Source: Amycolatopsis aidingensis
GTDB lineage: Bacteria > Actinomycetota > Actinomycetes > Mycobacteriales > Pseudonocardiaceae
Direction of reading: 5' to 3'
Length of the DNA: 64,000 nucleotides
Assembly (NCBI RefSeq): GCF_018885265.1
Contig: NZ_CP076538.1
Location: forward strand, 3,198,001-3,262,000
Part shown: one piece after another, positions 36,234 through 45,161 of the stretch
How positions within the stretch are numbered: the first letter of the stretch is position 1
How the letters are laid out: every line of letters begins with the position of its first letter
Translations under genes and position numbers: made by a program
The notes under the pieces: model-generated
The model's input: only the letters and a program-made list of their open reading frames with translations
Databases searched by the model: none
Told to the model about the DNA's origin: nothing

Positions 36234-36265
36234 ACGACCCTGCTCCCCATCGTCGAGGAGTCATC

Positions 36266-37468
36266 ATGATCTCCCGCCGCGCTTTCCTCGGGGCCACCGC
36301 GACCGCGGTGGCCGTCCCGGCCCTTGGCGGTCTCAGCGGCCTGAGCGGCCGGGCTCAGGCCCGCACGCCCCAGAACTTCACCCTCGAGCTGGTGAATCAC
36401 TCCGGTTCCGGCTCGGCCTTCGCCTACATCGTGGGACTCTCCGGTGGCCGGCCGCTGTTCGTCAAGGCCGACGGCAGTTCCTACTTCCCGCCCTCACCGC
36501 CGGGGCCGGTCACCCCGCTCGGTCAGGACTGCGCGATCCCGCTCGGCGCGCCCGGTACCGCCACCCGGCTGCGGGTGCCGCGGATGTACGGCGCCCGGAT
36601 CTATGTGGTCACCGGAAGCAAGCTGGAGTTCTTCGTCAATCCGGGCCCGCATGTGGTGCACCCCAGCTTCCTGAACACCGGTGACCCGAACTTTGCGCGG
36701 GACTGGTCCTTCGCGGAGTTCACCTTCAACGAGGCCGAGCTGTTCGTGAACGTCAGCTATGTCGACTTCGTGGCGGCCCCACTCGGGCTGTCCCTGCGCA
36801 GCCTGTCCGGCCGGAGGGAGTCCGTCCCCGGCCTGCCCGCGGGGGCCGTGGACACGGTCTCGTCCGCACTGGTGTCCCAGGCTGGGCGGGACGGAGCGCC
36901 GTGGGACCGGCTCGTGCAGCGCGACGGCGGCACGCCGTTGCGCGCGATGAGCGCGCACTACCAGGCCACGGAGTTCGGGTCCTATCTGGCCGGCTACGTC
37001 GACGAGGTGTGGAACACCTACTCCGGCCGCACGCTGACCGTGGACACCCAGTCCGGCTTCGGGGTGCTGACCGCACGGGTCAGCGGGGGACTGCTGCGGT
37101 TCGAGAACGGGGAGACCTTCGCCAGGCCGAGCACGGCGGACGTGCTCAGCTGCGACAGCGGCCCGTTCAGTCTGGCCGGCGCGAGCCCGGTGCGTAAGGC
37201 GATCATCCCCCGGCTGGCGGCCGCGCTGAACCGGACCACCCTGCGGGACAACCCCGACCAGCCGAACGGGGAGCGGCCCGAGCTGTTCTACCGGAACCCG
37301 CGGACCAACCACTACGCCCGGATCGTGCACGAGACCCTGCCGGACAACCGCGGCTACGCCTTCCCCTACGACGACGTGTCGCCCACCGGCGGCCCGGACT
37401 TCAGCGGTGCGGTGCGTTCCGGGGATCCGGACGTGCTGACGGTGACGGTGAAGGCCCTGCACGGCTGA
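36266..37468 (+). CDS. Secreted GH64 beta-1,3-glucanase
   Basis: A 400-residue protein with a Tat signal peptide (MISRRAFLGATATAVAVPALGG, cleavage near AQA about residue 33) and a GH64 domain over the rest. Recognisable segments are RMYGARIYVVTGSKLEFFVNPGP, SFAEFTFNE, NVSYVDFVAAPLGLSL and NTYSGRTLTV. The family releases laminaripentaose from beta-1,3-glucan, attacking fungal cell walls outside the cell. The start ATG 36266 follows GAGGAG. Promoter and palindromic operator are visible upstream. Full family length; no carbohydrate-binding module. Confidence 0.9.
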   Translation: MISRRAFLGATATAVAVPALGGLSGLSGRAQARTPQNFTLELVNHSGSGSAFAYIVGLSGGRPLFVKADGSSYFPPSPPGPVTPLGQDCAIPLGAPGTATRLRVPRMYGARIYVVTGSKLEFFVNPGPHVVHPSFLNTGDPNFARDWSFAEFTFNEAELFVNVSYVDFVAAPLGLSLRSLSGRRESVPGLPAGAVDTVSSALVSQAGRDGAPWDRLVQRDGGTPLRAMSAHYQATEFGSYLAGYVDEVWNTYSGRTLTVDTQSGFGVLTARVSGGLLRFENGETFARPSTADVLSCDSGPFSLAGASPVRKAIIPRLAAALNRTTLRDNPDQPNGERPELFYRNPRTNHYARIVHETLPDNRGYAFPYDDVSPTGGPDFSGAVRSGDPDVLTVTVKALHG

Positions 37469-37475
37469 CCCCGAC

Positions 37476-37608
37476 GGCCAACGCGTGGATGCAGAAAGCC
37501 AACGCGTGGATGTGGGCGGCAAACACGGTTTCCGGCCGTGTTTGCCGCCCACGCGCGCGTGTTTGCCGTCCAGGTACGCGAGTTTGCTCCCCACGTACCC
37601 GAGTTGGC
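37476..37608. repeat. Dyad array with exact 21-nt period (3 direct + 4 inverted units)
   Basis: Units GCCAACGCG (37477, 37498), GCAAACACG (37519) run forward and CGTGTTTGC (37537, 37558), CGAGTTTGC (37579), CGAGTTGGC (37600) run reversed, each exactly 21 nt apart. The centre is a perfect 17-bp stem (37512-37528 with 37536-37552, loop TTTCCGG). The array lies between the convergent GH64 and ABC-ATPase genes, so its core may also act as a bidirectional terminator. Confidence 0.85.
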
Positions 37609-37629
37609 CGTTCCCGATGCCGGAACGGG

Positions 37630-38730
<1,101 letters not shown>

Positions 38731-38811
38731 GTGTCACACGCACCTTTCTCGTTCCCGCACTTCTCCGTGCGCTGGATCACTGTCTACAGCGCCGCGCCGC
38801 TTCCGGCTAGA

Positions 38812-38842
38812 GTTAATTAACCAAGTACGTTTATTATTTAAC
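38812..38842 (+). promoter_or_regulatory. AT-rich inverted repeat, likely ROK operator
   Basis: GTTAATTAA (38812-38820) and TTATTTAAC (38834-38842) form an inverted repeat in a strikingly AT-rich island directly before the ROK start at 38844. AT-rich palindromes are typical ROK operators, so autoregulation and control of the divergent ATPase gene are plausible. Confidence 0.5.
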
Positions 38843-38843
38843 G

Positions 38844-40025
38844 ATGGGCACGGACAGGAAGCACAACCTCGCCCTGCTGATGCGGCTGATCTGCGCGGGC
38901 GGGCCGGTCACCAGGGTGGAGCTGGCCCGGCGCGCCGGACTCAGCACGGTCGCGGTCACCAACCTGGTCACCGAGTTGATCGAGGCCGGGGTGGTGGCCG
39001 ACCTCGGCGCGGTGCCCGCCAGCGGTCCCGGCAGGCCGGCAGGCCGGGTGGCCGCCGCTCACGAGGGGCCGGTCGGGCTCGGGCTGTGTTTCGACGTGGA
39101 CTACGTCGCGGGCTACGTGGTCGACCTGCGCGGTCGCCCCCGGCACCGGGAGCTGCGCAGGGCGACCCTCGCCGGTACCGAGCCTGCCGAGGCGGTACGC
39201 GCGGCCCGGCCGGTGCTGCGCAGGCTGTTCGAGCAGGCGGTGACCACCGACCGTCTGGTGGCCGGGGTCGCGGTGGCGGTGGAGGGCGTGATCGAGCACG
39301 ACCGGGACGGCTACCCGACGGTGCACAGAGCACCCAGCCTCGGCTGGCGGGACGCCGACCTGCGCGCGCTGGTCGAGCGTGAGCTCGCCGCGCTCGGCGC
39401 GCACGGAGTGCCCGTCCAGATCGGCGGCGGGGCCGGGTACGCCGCCGCGGCCGAGGACGTCGAGGAGGGCAGCGCGCTGTACGTCGGTGGCGAGGCCGAG
39501 CTGGGCGCCGTGCTGGTCAGCGCGGGCGCGGCCCACCGGGGTGCGGCGGGTGCGGCGGGGTTGCTCGGCCACGTGCCGGTGCGGCACCGGGGCCGGTCCT
39601 GCCCGTGCGGCCTGCGCGGCTGCCTGGACGCCTACGCCGGGCGCCGGGCCATGGCGGCGGCCGTCGGGGTGGGCGAGGGTGCGGTGAACCGGTTGCTCAC
39701 CGGCGAGGACCCCTTCGGGCGGCGGTTGCGCGCGGGCCAGGAGGCCGCGGCCGCCGCGGCGGAGCTCGCCGCCCACCGGCTCGCCGACGCCCTGGCGGGT
39801 CCGCTGGCTGTGCTGGACCCGGAGGTGGTGGTGCTCGGCGGCAGGTTGGCCGCCCTCGGCGAGCCCTTCGCCGGGCCGCTGCGCCGCAGGCTGGCCGACC
39901 ACCACCCGTGGACGTTGCTGCGGCCAGGGCGCCGGGGACCGGACGCGGTCCTGCTCGGCGCGGCCCGCGGTGCACTCGCCGAGGTGCTGGCCGACCCCGT
40001 CGGCTGGGCCGACCGTGCACCCTGA
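38844..40025 (+). CDS. ROK-family transcriptional regulator
   Basis: A 393-residue protein: N-terminal winged helix (HNLALLMRLICAGGPVTRVELARRAGLSTVAVTNLVTELIEAG), then a sugar-kinase-like ROK domain with the zinc motif CPCGLRGCLDAYAG (about residues 252-265) and PEVVVLGGRLA near the end. The sugar-kinase catalytic DxGxT strand reads GLCFDVDYVAGYVVD, so it is a regulator rather than a kinase. It diverges from the MsiK-like ATPase and probably responds to a sugar. Confidence 0.9.
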   Translation: MGTDRKHNLALLMRLICAGGPVTRVELARRAGLSTVAVTNLVTELIEAGVVADLGAVPASGPGRPAGRVAAAHEGPVGLGLCFDVDYVAGYVVDLRGRPRHRELRRATLAGTEPAEAVRAARPVLRRLFEQAVTTDRLVAGVAVAVEGVIEHDRDGYPTVHRAPSLGWRDADLRALVERELAALGAHGVPVQIGGGAGYAAAAEDVEEGSALYVGGEAELGAVLVSAGAAHRGAAGAAGLLGHVPVRHRGRSCPCGLRGCLDAYAGRRAMAAAVGVGEGAVNRLLTGEDPFGRRLRAGQEAAAAAAELAAHRLADALAGPLAVLDPEVVVLGGRLAALGEPFAGPLRRRLADHHPWTLLRPGRRGPDAVLLGAARGALAEVLADPVGWADRAP

Positions 40026-40035
40026 GCTCAGCCGG

Positions 40036-40323
40036 TCAGGTCAGCGGGCGGGTGTCCGCGATGTCGTACTCGGCGACCGAGGCGGCGAGTATCGCGGCGC
40101 TCTGCCCCGCATCAGGGCCGTCGCCGCGGAACGCCGCCACCGCTGCCGGTGACTCCCAGCGCTCGAAGACGACGATCCGGCCGGCATCGACCAGGTCCGC
40201 GGTGATGGAGAAATCGAGGCAGCCGGGCGCCCGGCGGGCCTGTTCCACCACCTGCACACAACCCGCGAGGTAGGAGTCCCGCTGCTGCGGATCGACCATG
40301 AGGTGCCCCGCGACGATGACCAT
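40036..40323 (-). CDS. Antibiotic biosynthesis monooxygenase-domain protein
   Basis: A 95-residue ABM-domain protein: MVIVAGHLMVDPQQRDSYL at the N-terminus, RRAPGCLDFSITADL and RIVVFERWESPAAVAAF in the middle. The ferredoxin-like dimeric fold acts in quinol oxidation, haem degradation or unknown oxygenations; no cofactor-binding residues decide between these. The start ATG 40323 follows GGAGCGG. The gene is probably transcribed with the upstream DUF998 gene, 31 nt away. Confidence 0.85.
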   Translation of the reverse strand: MVIVAGHLMVDPQQRDSYLAGCVQVVEQARRAPGCLDFSITADLVDAGRIVVFERWESPAAVAAFRGDGPDAGQSAAILAASVAEYDIADTRPLT

Positions 40324-40354
40324 GTACCGCTCCTTCGCTGGCTCGAACCGTTCG

Positions 40355-41056
40355 TCACCAGGTTCGACTCTCCGACTGGGCCGAACTCATCGGACCGTCC
40401 GCCGCGCCGGCGTCCACGGGACGGGCCCGGATCAGCCCGGCGATCAGCACGGCCAGGGCCGCCACCGCACTGCCCACCAGCATCCGCTCCACCAGCCCGA
40501 GCGGCAGGAACCGCCACCAGGCCGGTCCGCCGGACATCATGTAGCCGATCGCGGCCAGGATGGTGCCGAACCACAGCAGGGAGAACACGCTCAGTGCCCT
40601 GGCCAGCCACCGCCAGCCCGGCATGGTGGGGAACACGGGCCTGGCCAGTAGCAGGATCGCGGCAGGCAGCGACAGGAAGGCGACCACGCTGGTGTAGCGG
40701 TGGATCAGGCCGCCGATACTCGGACCGACCGACCAGTCGGTCTTGGTAAACGTGACCAGGACCAGCAGGCTCGCCGTCCAGAGCACGCCGAGGACGGTGG
40801 CCGGCAGGGAGAGGCGGCGGCGGGCCACCTCGGCGAAGGCGAGCACGGAGGCCACGAAGACCAGTAACAGGGCAACGTCGAAAACCCACTTGCCCGGCCC
40901 GAGCGCGTACTCGCTGAGCGTGCGCCGGACCGGGCTGATCTCGCTGGTCGGCGGCAGCAGATGTAGCGCGGTCAGCAGGCAGGCGCCGAGCGCGAGGGCG
41001 ACCAGGCCGCTCGCCTGGGCCGTGCGCCGTCCCTGGCCGGTCCAGCCGTGCGTCAT
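40355..41056 (-). CDS. DUF998-family membrane protein
   Basis: A 233-residue protein with six predicted membrane helices. After the first helix comes the family hallmark PVRRTLSEYALGPGKWVFDVALLL, and a later loop FTKTDWSVGPSIGGLIHRYTSV with a conserved His. DUF998 proteins have no proven function. It sits upstream of the ABM gene on the same strand. Confidence 0.85.
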   Translation of the reverse strand: MTHGWTGQGRRTAQASGLVALALGACLLTALHLLPPTSEISPVRRTLSEYALGPGKWVFDVALLLVFVASVLAFAEVARRRLSLPATVLGVLWTASLLVLVTFTKTDWSVGPSIGGLIHRYTSVVAFLSLPAAILLLARPVFPTMPGWRWLARALSVFSLLWFGTILAAIGYMMSGGPAWWRFLPLGLVERMLVGSAVAALAVLIAGLIRARPVDAGAADGPMSSAQSESRTW

Positions 41057-41181
41057 GATCGGTGCTCACCTCCGTGCCGGCAGGTTAGCGGCCGGACCTT
41101 GACAGAACGCTGAGAGCACCAGGACCCGGCCGGTCATCCCGGCAGACCGCTATCCTGACCGCGAGGAGTCGAGGGAGCCCC

Positions 41182-41823
41182 GTGAACCTGATGTTGCAGA
41201 CCATGAGCACCAGGGACGCCCTGGTCGAGGCGGTGCGCAAGCAGATCCTCGGCGGCGAGCTGCGACCGGGTGAGCCGCTGGTGGAGACCGCGCTGGCCGC
41301 CACCTTCGGGGTGGCGCGGCCGACCGTGCGCTCGGCCCTGCAGGAACTCGTCGGCAGGAACCTGGTGCAGCGTTCCCAGGGGCGCTCGCTGATCGTGCCG
41401 GTGCTGACCGAGGCCGATGTGCGCGACCTGTTCTTCGTCCGTACCCCGCTGGAACTCGCCGCCGTCCGGGAGATCGTGCAGCGGCGGCGGCCGCTGGAGC
41501 GGCCCGGGCGGCGGCTGGCCGAGATGGAGGCCCTGCCGGTGGACGCGGGCTGGGCCGACCGGGTGGAGGCGCATACCGCCTTCCACCTTGCGCTGGTCGA
41601 TGCCGCAGGGAGCGCGCGGCTGAGCCGGATCTACCCCGCGTTACAAGAGGAGATGCAGCTGTGCCTGGCCCAGCTGCGGCCCTCCTACCCCCGGCCACAC
41701 GACCTGACCGAAGAGCACCGGCTGCTGCTGGATGCGGTCCGTTCCGGGGACGCCGAGCACGCCTGCGCGCAGATGGAGGCGCATCTGCGGCACGCGGTGG
41801 AGAGCTTCGCCACCCAGCACTGA
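41182..41823 (+). CDS. GntR/FadR-type transcriptional regulator (FCD domain)
   Basis: A 213-residue regulator with an N-terminal winged helix (VRKQILGGELRPGEPLVETALAATFGVARPTVRSALQEL) and a helical FCD effector domain with metal-binding pattern (VEAHTAFHLALVDAAG, EEHRLLLDAVRSGDAEHACAQMEAHL). GTG 41182 follows GAGGAG about 15 nt upstream. Targets are unknown; the thioredoxin gene follows 102 nt downstream. Confidence 0.9.
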   Translation: MNLMLQTMSTRDALVEAVRKQILGGELRPGEPLVETALAATFGVARPTVRSALQELVGRNLVQRSQGRSLIVPVLTEADVRDLFFVRTPLELAAVREIVQRRRPLERPGRRLAEMEALPVDAGWADRVEAHTAFHLALVDAAGSARLSRIYPALQEEMQLCLAQLRPSYPRPHDLTEEHRLLLDAVRSGDAEHACAQMEAHLRHAVESFATQH

Positions 41824-41925
41824 ACGTATGGCCGGCGCCGCCTTCGACGCTCCGGTTACTTTCGACCGTGGCCGGGCCCGCTCCTGATCCGTACCGTGGC
41901 CGGTATACCGAGGAGGAGGTTCGGC

Positions 41926-42294
41926 GTGGCGACCATCGAGCTGACCAAGGACAACTTCACCGACGTGGTGGGCGACCAGGGTACGGTGCTGATCGACTTC
42001 TGGGCTTCGTGGTGCGGGCCATGCCGGATGTTCGCCCCGGTGTACGAGCGTGCGGCCCGGCAGCACGGGGACGTCACCTTCGGCACGGTGGACACCGAGG
42101 CGGAACCTGAGCTGGCACAGTCCTTCGGGGTGTCGTCCATCCCGACGCTGGTGGCGATCCGGGACAGCGTGGTGCTGTACGCCCAGCCGGGTGCGCTGCC
42201 CGAGCCCGCGCTGGAGGAGCTGATCGGCAAGGTCCGCTCGGTGGACATGGACGAGGTGCGGGCCTCGGTGGCGCAGCAGCAGGAAGAAGGCTGA
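41926..42294 (+). CDS. Thioredoxin
   Basis: A 122-residue thioredoxin with the active site FWASWCGPCRMFAP (Cys pair about residues 31 and 34) and cis-Pro in VSSIPTLVAIRDSVVLYAQPGALP. GTG 41926 lies 6 nt after GAGGAGGAGG, a very strong RBS. It reduces disulfides in the cytoplasm; no reductase is adjacent. A short acidic extension with a Gln/Glu end (AQQQEEG) follows the fold. Confidence 0.93.
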   Translation: MATIELTKDNFTDVVGDQGTVLIDFWASWCGPCRMFAPVYERAARQHGDVTFGTVDTEAEPELAQSFGVSSIPTLVAIRDSVVLYAQPGALPEPALEELIGKVRSVDMDEVRASVAQQQEEG

Positions 42295-42468
42295 GCCGCA
42301 GGCTCTTTTCCTTGTGGGGCTTGGAGAATTCGTTTCTGTCGGACCGCTGTGGATAGTGGACTTCGGACGGATCGACGGTGGGTACCCGGCGTCGCGCCCG
42401 GTTGTCACACGATCGTGGTGGCGTCGGCCGGGTTATCGTCTGCCGCATCGACGTGAAGGAGTCTGATC

Positions 42469-43137
42469 GTGGCCGACCCGGCGCCCCGCGAGGGGGTCGA
42501 ACGCATCCTCGGTGAACCGACCAGCGAGCGGCTCGGCTTCCTGCCGAGGCAGGCGCGGTTGCTGCACCGCAGCATCCTGCGCCGGTTCGCCGCCACCGGC
42601 GCGCCGCCCGCCCGCGCGGAGCTGGATGCCGAGGCCAGGCAGTGCCTGCGGGAGCTGGCCGAGTGGGACCTGGTCGGCCTGGGGCAGCGGGGCGAGATCG
42701 AGCACGCCTATCCCTTCGCCACCGAGCGCACCCCGCACCGGGTGCAGATCGCGGACGGGGCGCAGCCCTATGCGGTGTCGGCACTGCACGCGCTGGGCGC
42801 CCCCGCGATGCTGGAGACCGACGCGGAGATCGTCTCGGTGGACCCGCAGACCCGCAGGCGGATCAGGGTCACCGTCGGTGATCAAGGCGCCACCGCCGAC
42901 TGGCAGCCCGCCACCACGGTGGTGTTCGTCGGAATCCTGATCGTGTGCAGCGAGCTCGGCGACGCCAGGGCCTGCGGCCCCTACACGAAGTTCTTCGGCA
43001 CCCGCGACAGCGCCGAGACCTGGGCCGAGGCCCGCTCCAACCGGGTGACCGGCGTGCTGCTGGACCAGGACGAGGCCCTGCGGGCCGCCGAACGCCACTT
43101 CGCAGGCCTCCTGCGCAGGCACCTGCGCAGTGTGTGA
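42469..43137 (+). CDS. MerB-like (alkylmercury lyase family) protein lacking the first active-site Cys
   Basis: A 222-residue protein that aligns with organomercurial lyase over its C-terminal two thirds. Relative to the MerB segment WCALDTL, this protein has VSALHAL: Ser104 replaces Cys96 and His107 replaces Asp99. The second catalytic Cys region (FCCHVHFFAS in MerB) is kept as ACGPYTKFFGT with Cys169, and SAETWAEARS and the C-terminal helix correspond. No mer operon is nearby. I infer a MerB-fold protein without mercury lyase activity. Starts with GTG 42469 behind AAGGAG. Confidence 0.7.
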   Translation: MADPAPREGVERILGEPTSERLGFLPRQARLLHRSILRRFAATGAPPARAELDAEARQCLRELAEWDLVGLGQRGEIEHAYPFATERTPHRVQIADGAQPYAVSALHALGAPAMLETDAEIVSVDPQTRRRIRVTVGDQGATADWQPATTVVFVGILIVCSELGDARACGPYTKFFGTRDSAETWAEARSNRVTGVLLDQDEALRAAERHFAGLLRRHLRSV

Positions 43138-43169
43138 CCACCACACCGGCGTCCCTCTCCTCCCGAACG

Positions 43170-43322
43170 GCCAACCCGCGTAGCTGGGCGGCCAACGCGT
43201 GCATGCAGACGGCCAACGCGTGCGCGGGAACGGCAAACACACCACATGCGCGTGTTTGCCGTCTGCGCGCGTGTGTTTGCTGCTCATGGACACGCTTTGG
43301 CCGTTCGTTCACATGCGTTGGC
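43170..43322. repeat. Second dyad array with exact 21-nt period (4 direct + 4 inverted units)
   Basis: Forward units GCCAACCCG (43170), GCCAACGCG (43191, 43212), GCAAACACA (43233) and reversed units CGTGTTTGC (43251), TGTGTTTGC (43272), CGCTTTGGC (43293), TGCGTTGGC (43314), all spaced by 21 nt. The centre pairs ACGGCAAACAC (43230-43240) with GTGTTTGCCGT (43252-43262). It fills most of the 318-nt gap between two same-strand genes. Confidence 0.85.
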
Positions 43323-43455
43323 TGTTTCGGTGCGCTGGTGATCTCGGTGTCTTCTTGACCCGGTGTGCGGGCGACCATACATTCGTGCCACTGAAGGCAA
43401 TCCGTTCCGTGTAGCGGCACGGCGCCGGATGGCAGGCGGGCGAGGGAGACATCGG

Positions 43456-44229
43456 ATGAGCGAGCAGCTGATCGTGCGGATCGACGGTACGGTGGCGACC
43501 GCGATCTTCAACCGGCCCGCCGCGCGCAACGCGATGACCTGGGCCATGTACGACGGGCTGGTCGAGTTCTGCGACCGGGTGGAGGCCGAACCAGGGGTGC
43601 GGGTCGCCGTGCTGCGCGGTGCGGGCGGGAAGGCCTTCGTCGCGGGTACCGATATCGGCCAGTTCCAGGACTTCCGGGACGCCGAGGACGGGATCGAGTA
43701 CGAGCGGCGCATCGACTCCGTGCTGGACCGCCTCGAGCGGCTCGATGTGCCCACCATCGCCGCCGTGGACGGCCATGCCATCGGCGGCGGGCTGGCCATC
43801 GCGGCCGCCTGCGACCTGCGCGTCTGTACCCGCTCGGCCACCTTCGGGGTGCCGATCGCGCGCACCATCGGCAATTGCCTCTCCATGCGCAACTACGCGC
43901 GCCTGGTGGACCTCATCGGTGCCGCGCGGACCCTGCATCTGATGTACACCGCCGAGCTACTCGATGCCGAGCAGGCGCTGGCGGCCGGGCTGGTGACGGA
44001 GCTCCTCGACGACGGCGAACTGGACGAGCGGCTGAACGCGCTGTGCGCGCGGCTGGCAGGTCATGCCCCGCTGACCCTGCGGGCCAGCAAGCTCGCGATC
44101 CGGCGGCTGCGTGCGGCCGCCGTTCCGGACGGCGACGATCTGGTACGGATGTGCTACGGCAGCGAGGACTTCCACGAGGGAGTGGCCGCGTTCGTCCGGA
44201 AACGCCCGCCGCACTGGCGCGGCCGGTGA
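43456..44229 (+). CDS. Enoyl-CoA hydratase/isomerase-family protein
   Basis: A 257-residue crotonase-fold protein from ATG 43456 (RBS GGGAGA). The oxyanion-hole segments are KAFVAGTDIGQFQDF (about 57-71) and DGHAIGGGLAIAAACDLRV (about 105-123). The hydratase Glu pair is not evident: the second region reads TFGVPIARTIGNCLS with no Glu at the usual place, so isomerase, decarboxylase or another crotonase chemistry is possible. The convergent IclR gene ends 13 nt away and may regulate it. Confidence 0.88.
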   Translation: MSEQLIVRIDGTVATAIFNRPAARNAMTWAMYDGLVEFCDRVEAEPGVRVAVLRGAGGKAFVAGTDIGQFQDFRDAEDGIEYERRIDSVLDRLERLDVPTIAAVDGHAIGGGLAIAAACDLRVCTRSATFGVPIARTIGNCLSMRNYARLVDLIGAARTLHLMYTAELLDAEQALAAGLVTELLDDGELDERLNALCARLAGHAPLTLRASKLAIRRLRAAAVPDGDDLVRMCYGSEDFHEGVAAFVRKRPPHWRGR

Positions 44230-44242
44230 GCACCGGTCGCCA

Positions 44243-45016
44243 TCAGGCGGCTCCGGCCGGACCCCGGAAGCCGAGGGTGGCGCTGACCCGCTGGGCGGCC
44301 TCGGTCACCAGCTTCCCGTACCGCTTTCTGGTGTCCTCCGGCATCCGGTCCGCCGGTGCGGAGACGGAGAGGCTGGCCACCGGGACGCCGGTGGAGTCGA
44401 AGACAGGGGAGGCGACGGCCGTGATGTCGGCCCGCCACTCGCCGAGGTTGGCTGCGTAGCCGCGCTCCCGCACCCTGCCGAGCTCGGCGTGGAATTCATC
44501 GAGGTCCACAATGGTGTTCTCGGTATAGCGCTCGAGCTTCGGCCCGACGATCTCCTCGACCTCGGTCCGCGAAAGATACGCGAGCATGGCCTTGCCGTTC
44601 GAGGAGCCGTGCAGCGGAACATGGCTGCCGAGCGGGATCACCGCGCGCACCGGGTGATCGGTCTCCACCCGCTCGATCAGGACGGCCCGGTCACCCTCCA
44701 GCACCATCAGGTGCGCGGTCTCCCCGGTCTGGCCACGAAGCTCCGGCAGCACCGCCGCGGCCGCGTCCCGCACGCTCAGGTCCACGATCGCGCGGCTGCC
44801 GATCTGCAGCGCGCGGGTGGTGAGTACCCAGCGGGTGACCTCCGCGCCGTCCGGGCAGATCCACCCGGCAGTCCACAGTGTCCGGAGCGCGCGCTGCACC
44901 GTGCTCTTCGGCAGGCCCAGCCTGCGGGCGAGATCACCGACACCGGCGGGCTGGTGGTAGGCGACTTCCTCGAGTACGCGGAAGGCGGAGAGTACGGTCC
45001 GCATCCCCTCGCTCAT
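44243..45016 (-). CDS. IclR-family transcriptional regulator
   Basis: A 257-residue regulator: N-terminal winged helix (VLSAFRVLEEVAYHQPAGVGDLARRLGLPKSTVQRALRTL) and a GAF-like effector domain (VPLHGSSNGKAMLAYL, GYAANLGEWRADITAVASPVFDSTG). The ATG at 45016 gives the usual MSEGMRTVLSAF start; an in-frame ATG at 45121 lies inside the preceding terminator and is unlikely. The family controls aromatic and fatty-acid catabolism, consistent with the neighbouring crotonase gene. Confidence 0.9.
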   Translation of the reverse strand: MSEGMRTVLSAFRVLEEVAYHQPAGVGDLARRLGLPKSTVQRALRTLWTAGWICPDGAEVTRWVLTTRALQIGSRAIVDLSVRDAAAAVLPELRGQTGETAHLMVLEGDRAVLIERVETDHPVRAVIPLGSHVPLHGSSNGKAMLAYLSRTEVEEIVGPKLERYTENTIVDLDEFHAELGRVRERGYAANLGEWRADITAVASPVFDSTGVPVASLSVSAPADRMPEDTRKRYGKLVTEAAQRVSATLGFRGPAGAA

Positions 45017-45077
45017 CCCGCCAGTGTACCGAGCCCGGCCCGCTCCCACAGCGAGCCGGGAACCACGGCGGTGAGCC

Positions 45078-45117
45078 GCGAGGGCGCCGTGTCCCACGCC
45101 GGACACGGCGCCCTCGC
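45078..45117 (-). terminator. Terminator of the GH6 cellulase gene
   Basis: A 17-bp perfect stem (45078-45094 with 45101-45117; arm GCGAGGGCGCCGTGTCC) with a 6-nt loop lies 45 nt after the cellulase stop and before the IclR start on the same strand. Confidence 0.85.
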
Positions 45118-45161
45118 TCATCGCTCGTCCTTGGCAGGGGCAGGGATTACCGCAACCGGGC

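Noticed and set aside
37476..37608. CRISPR array interpretation of the 21-nt repeats
   Set aside because: Units are 9 nt with 12-nt gaps, the arms are inverted relative to each other, and no cas gene is present.
41099..41104. TTGACA as a -35 element for the GntR-type gene
   Set aside because: No -10-like hexamer lies 16-19 nt downstream on the same strand.
42408..42417. CACGATCGTG palindrome before the MerB-like gene as an operator
   Set aside because: A 10-bp palindrome without extended symmetry or a matching regulator is expected by chance in DNA of this composition.
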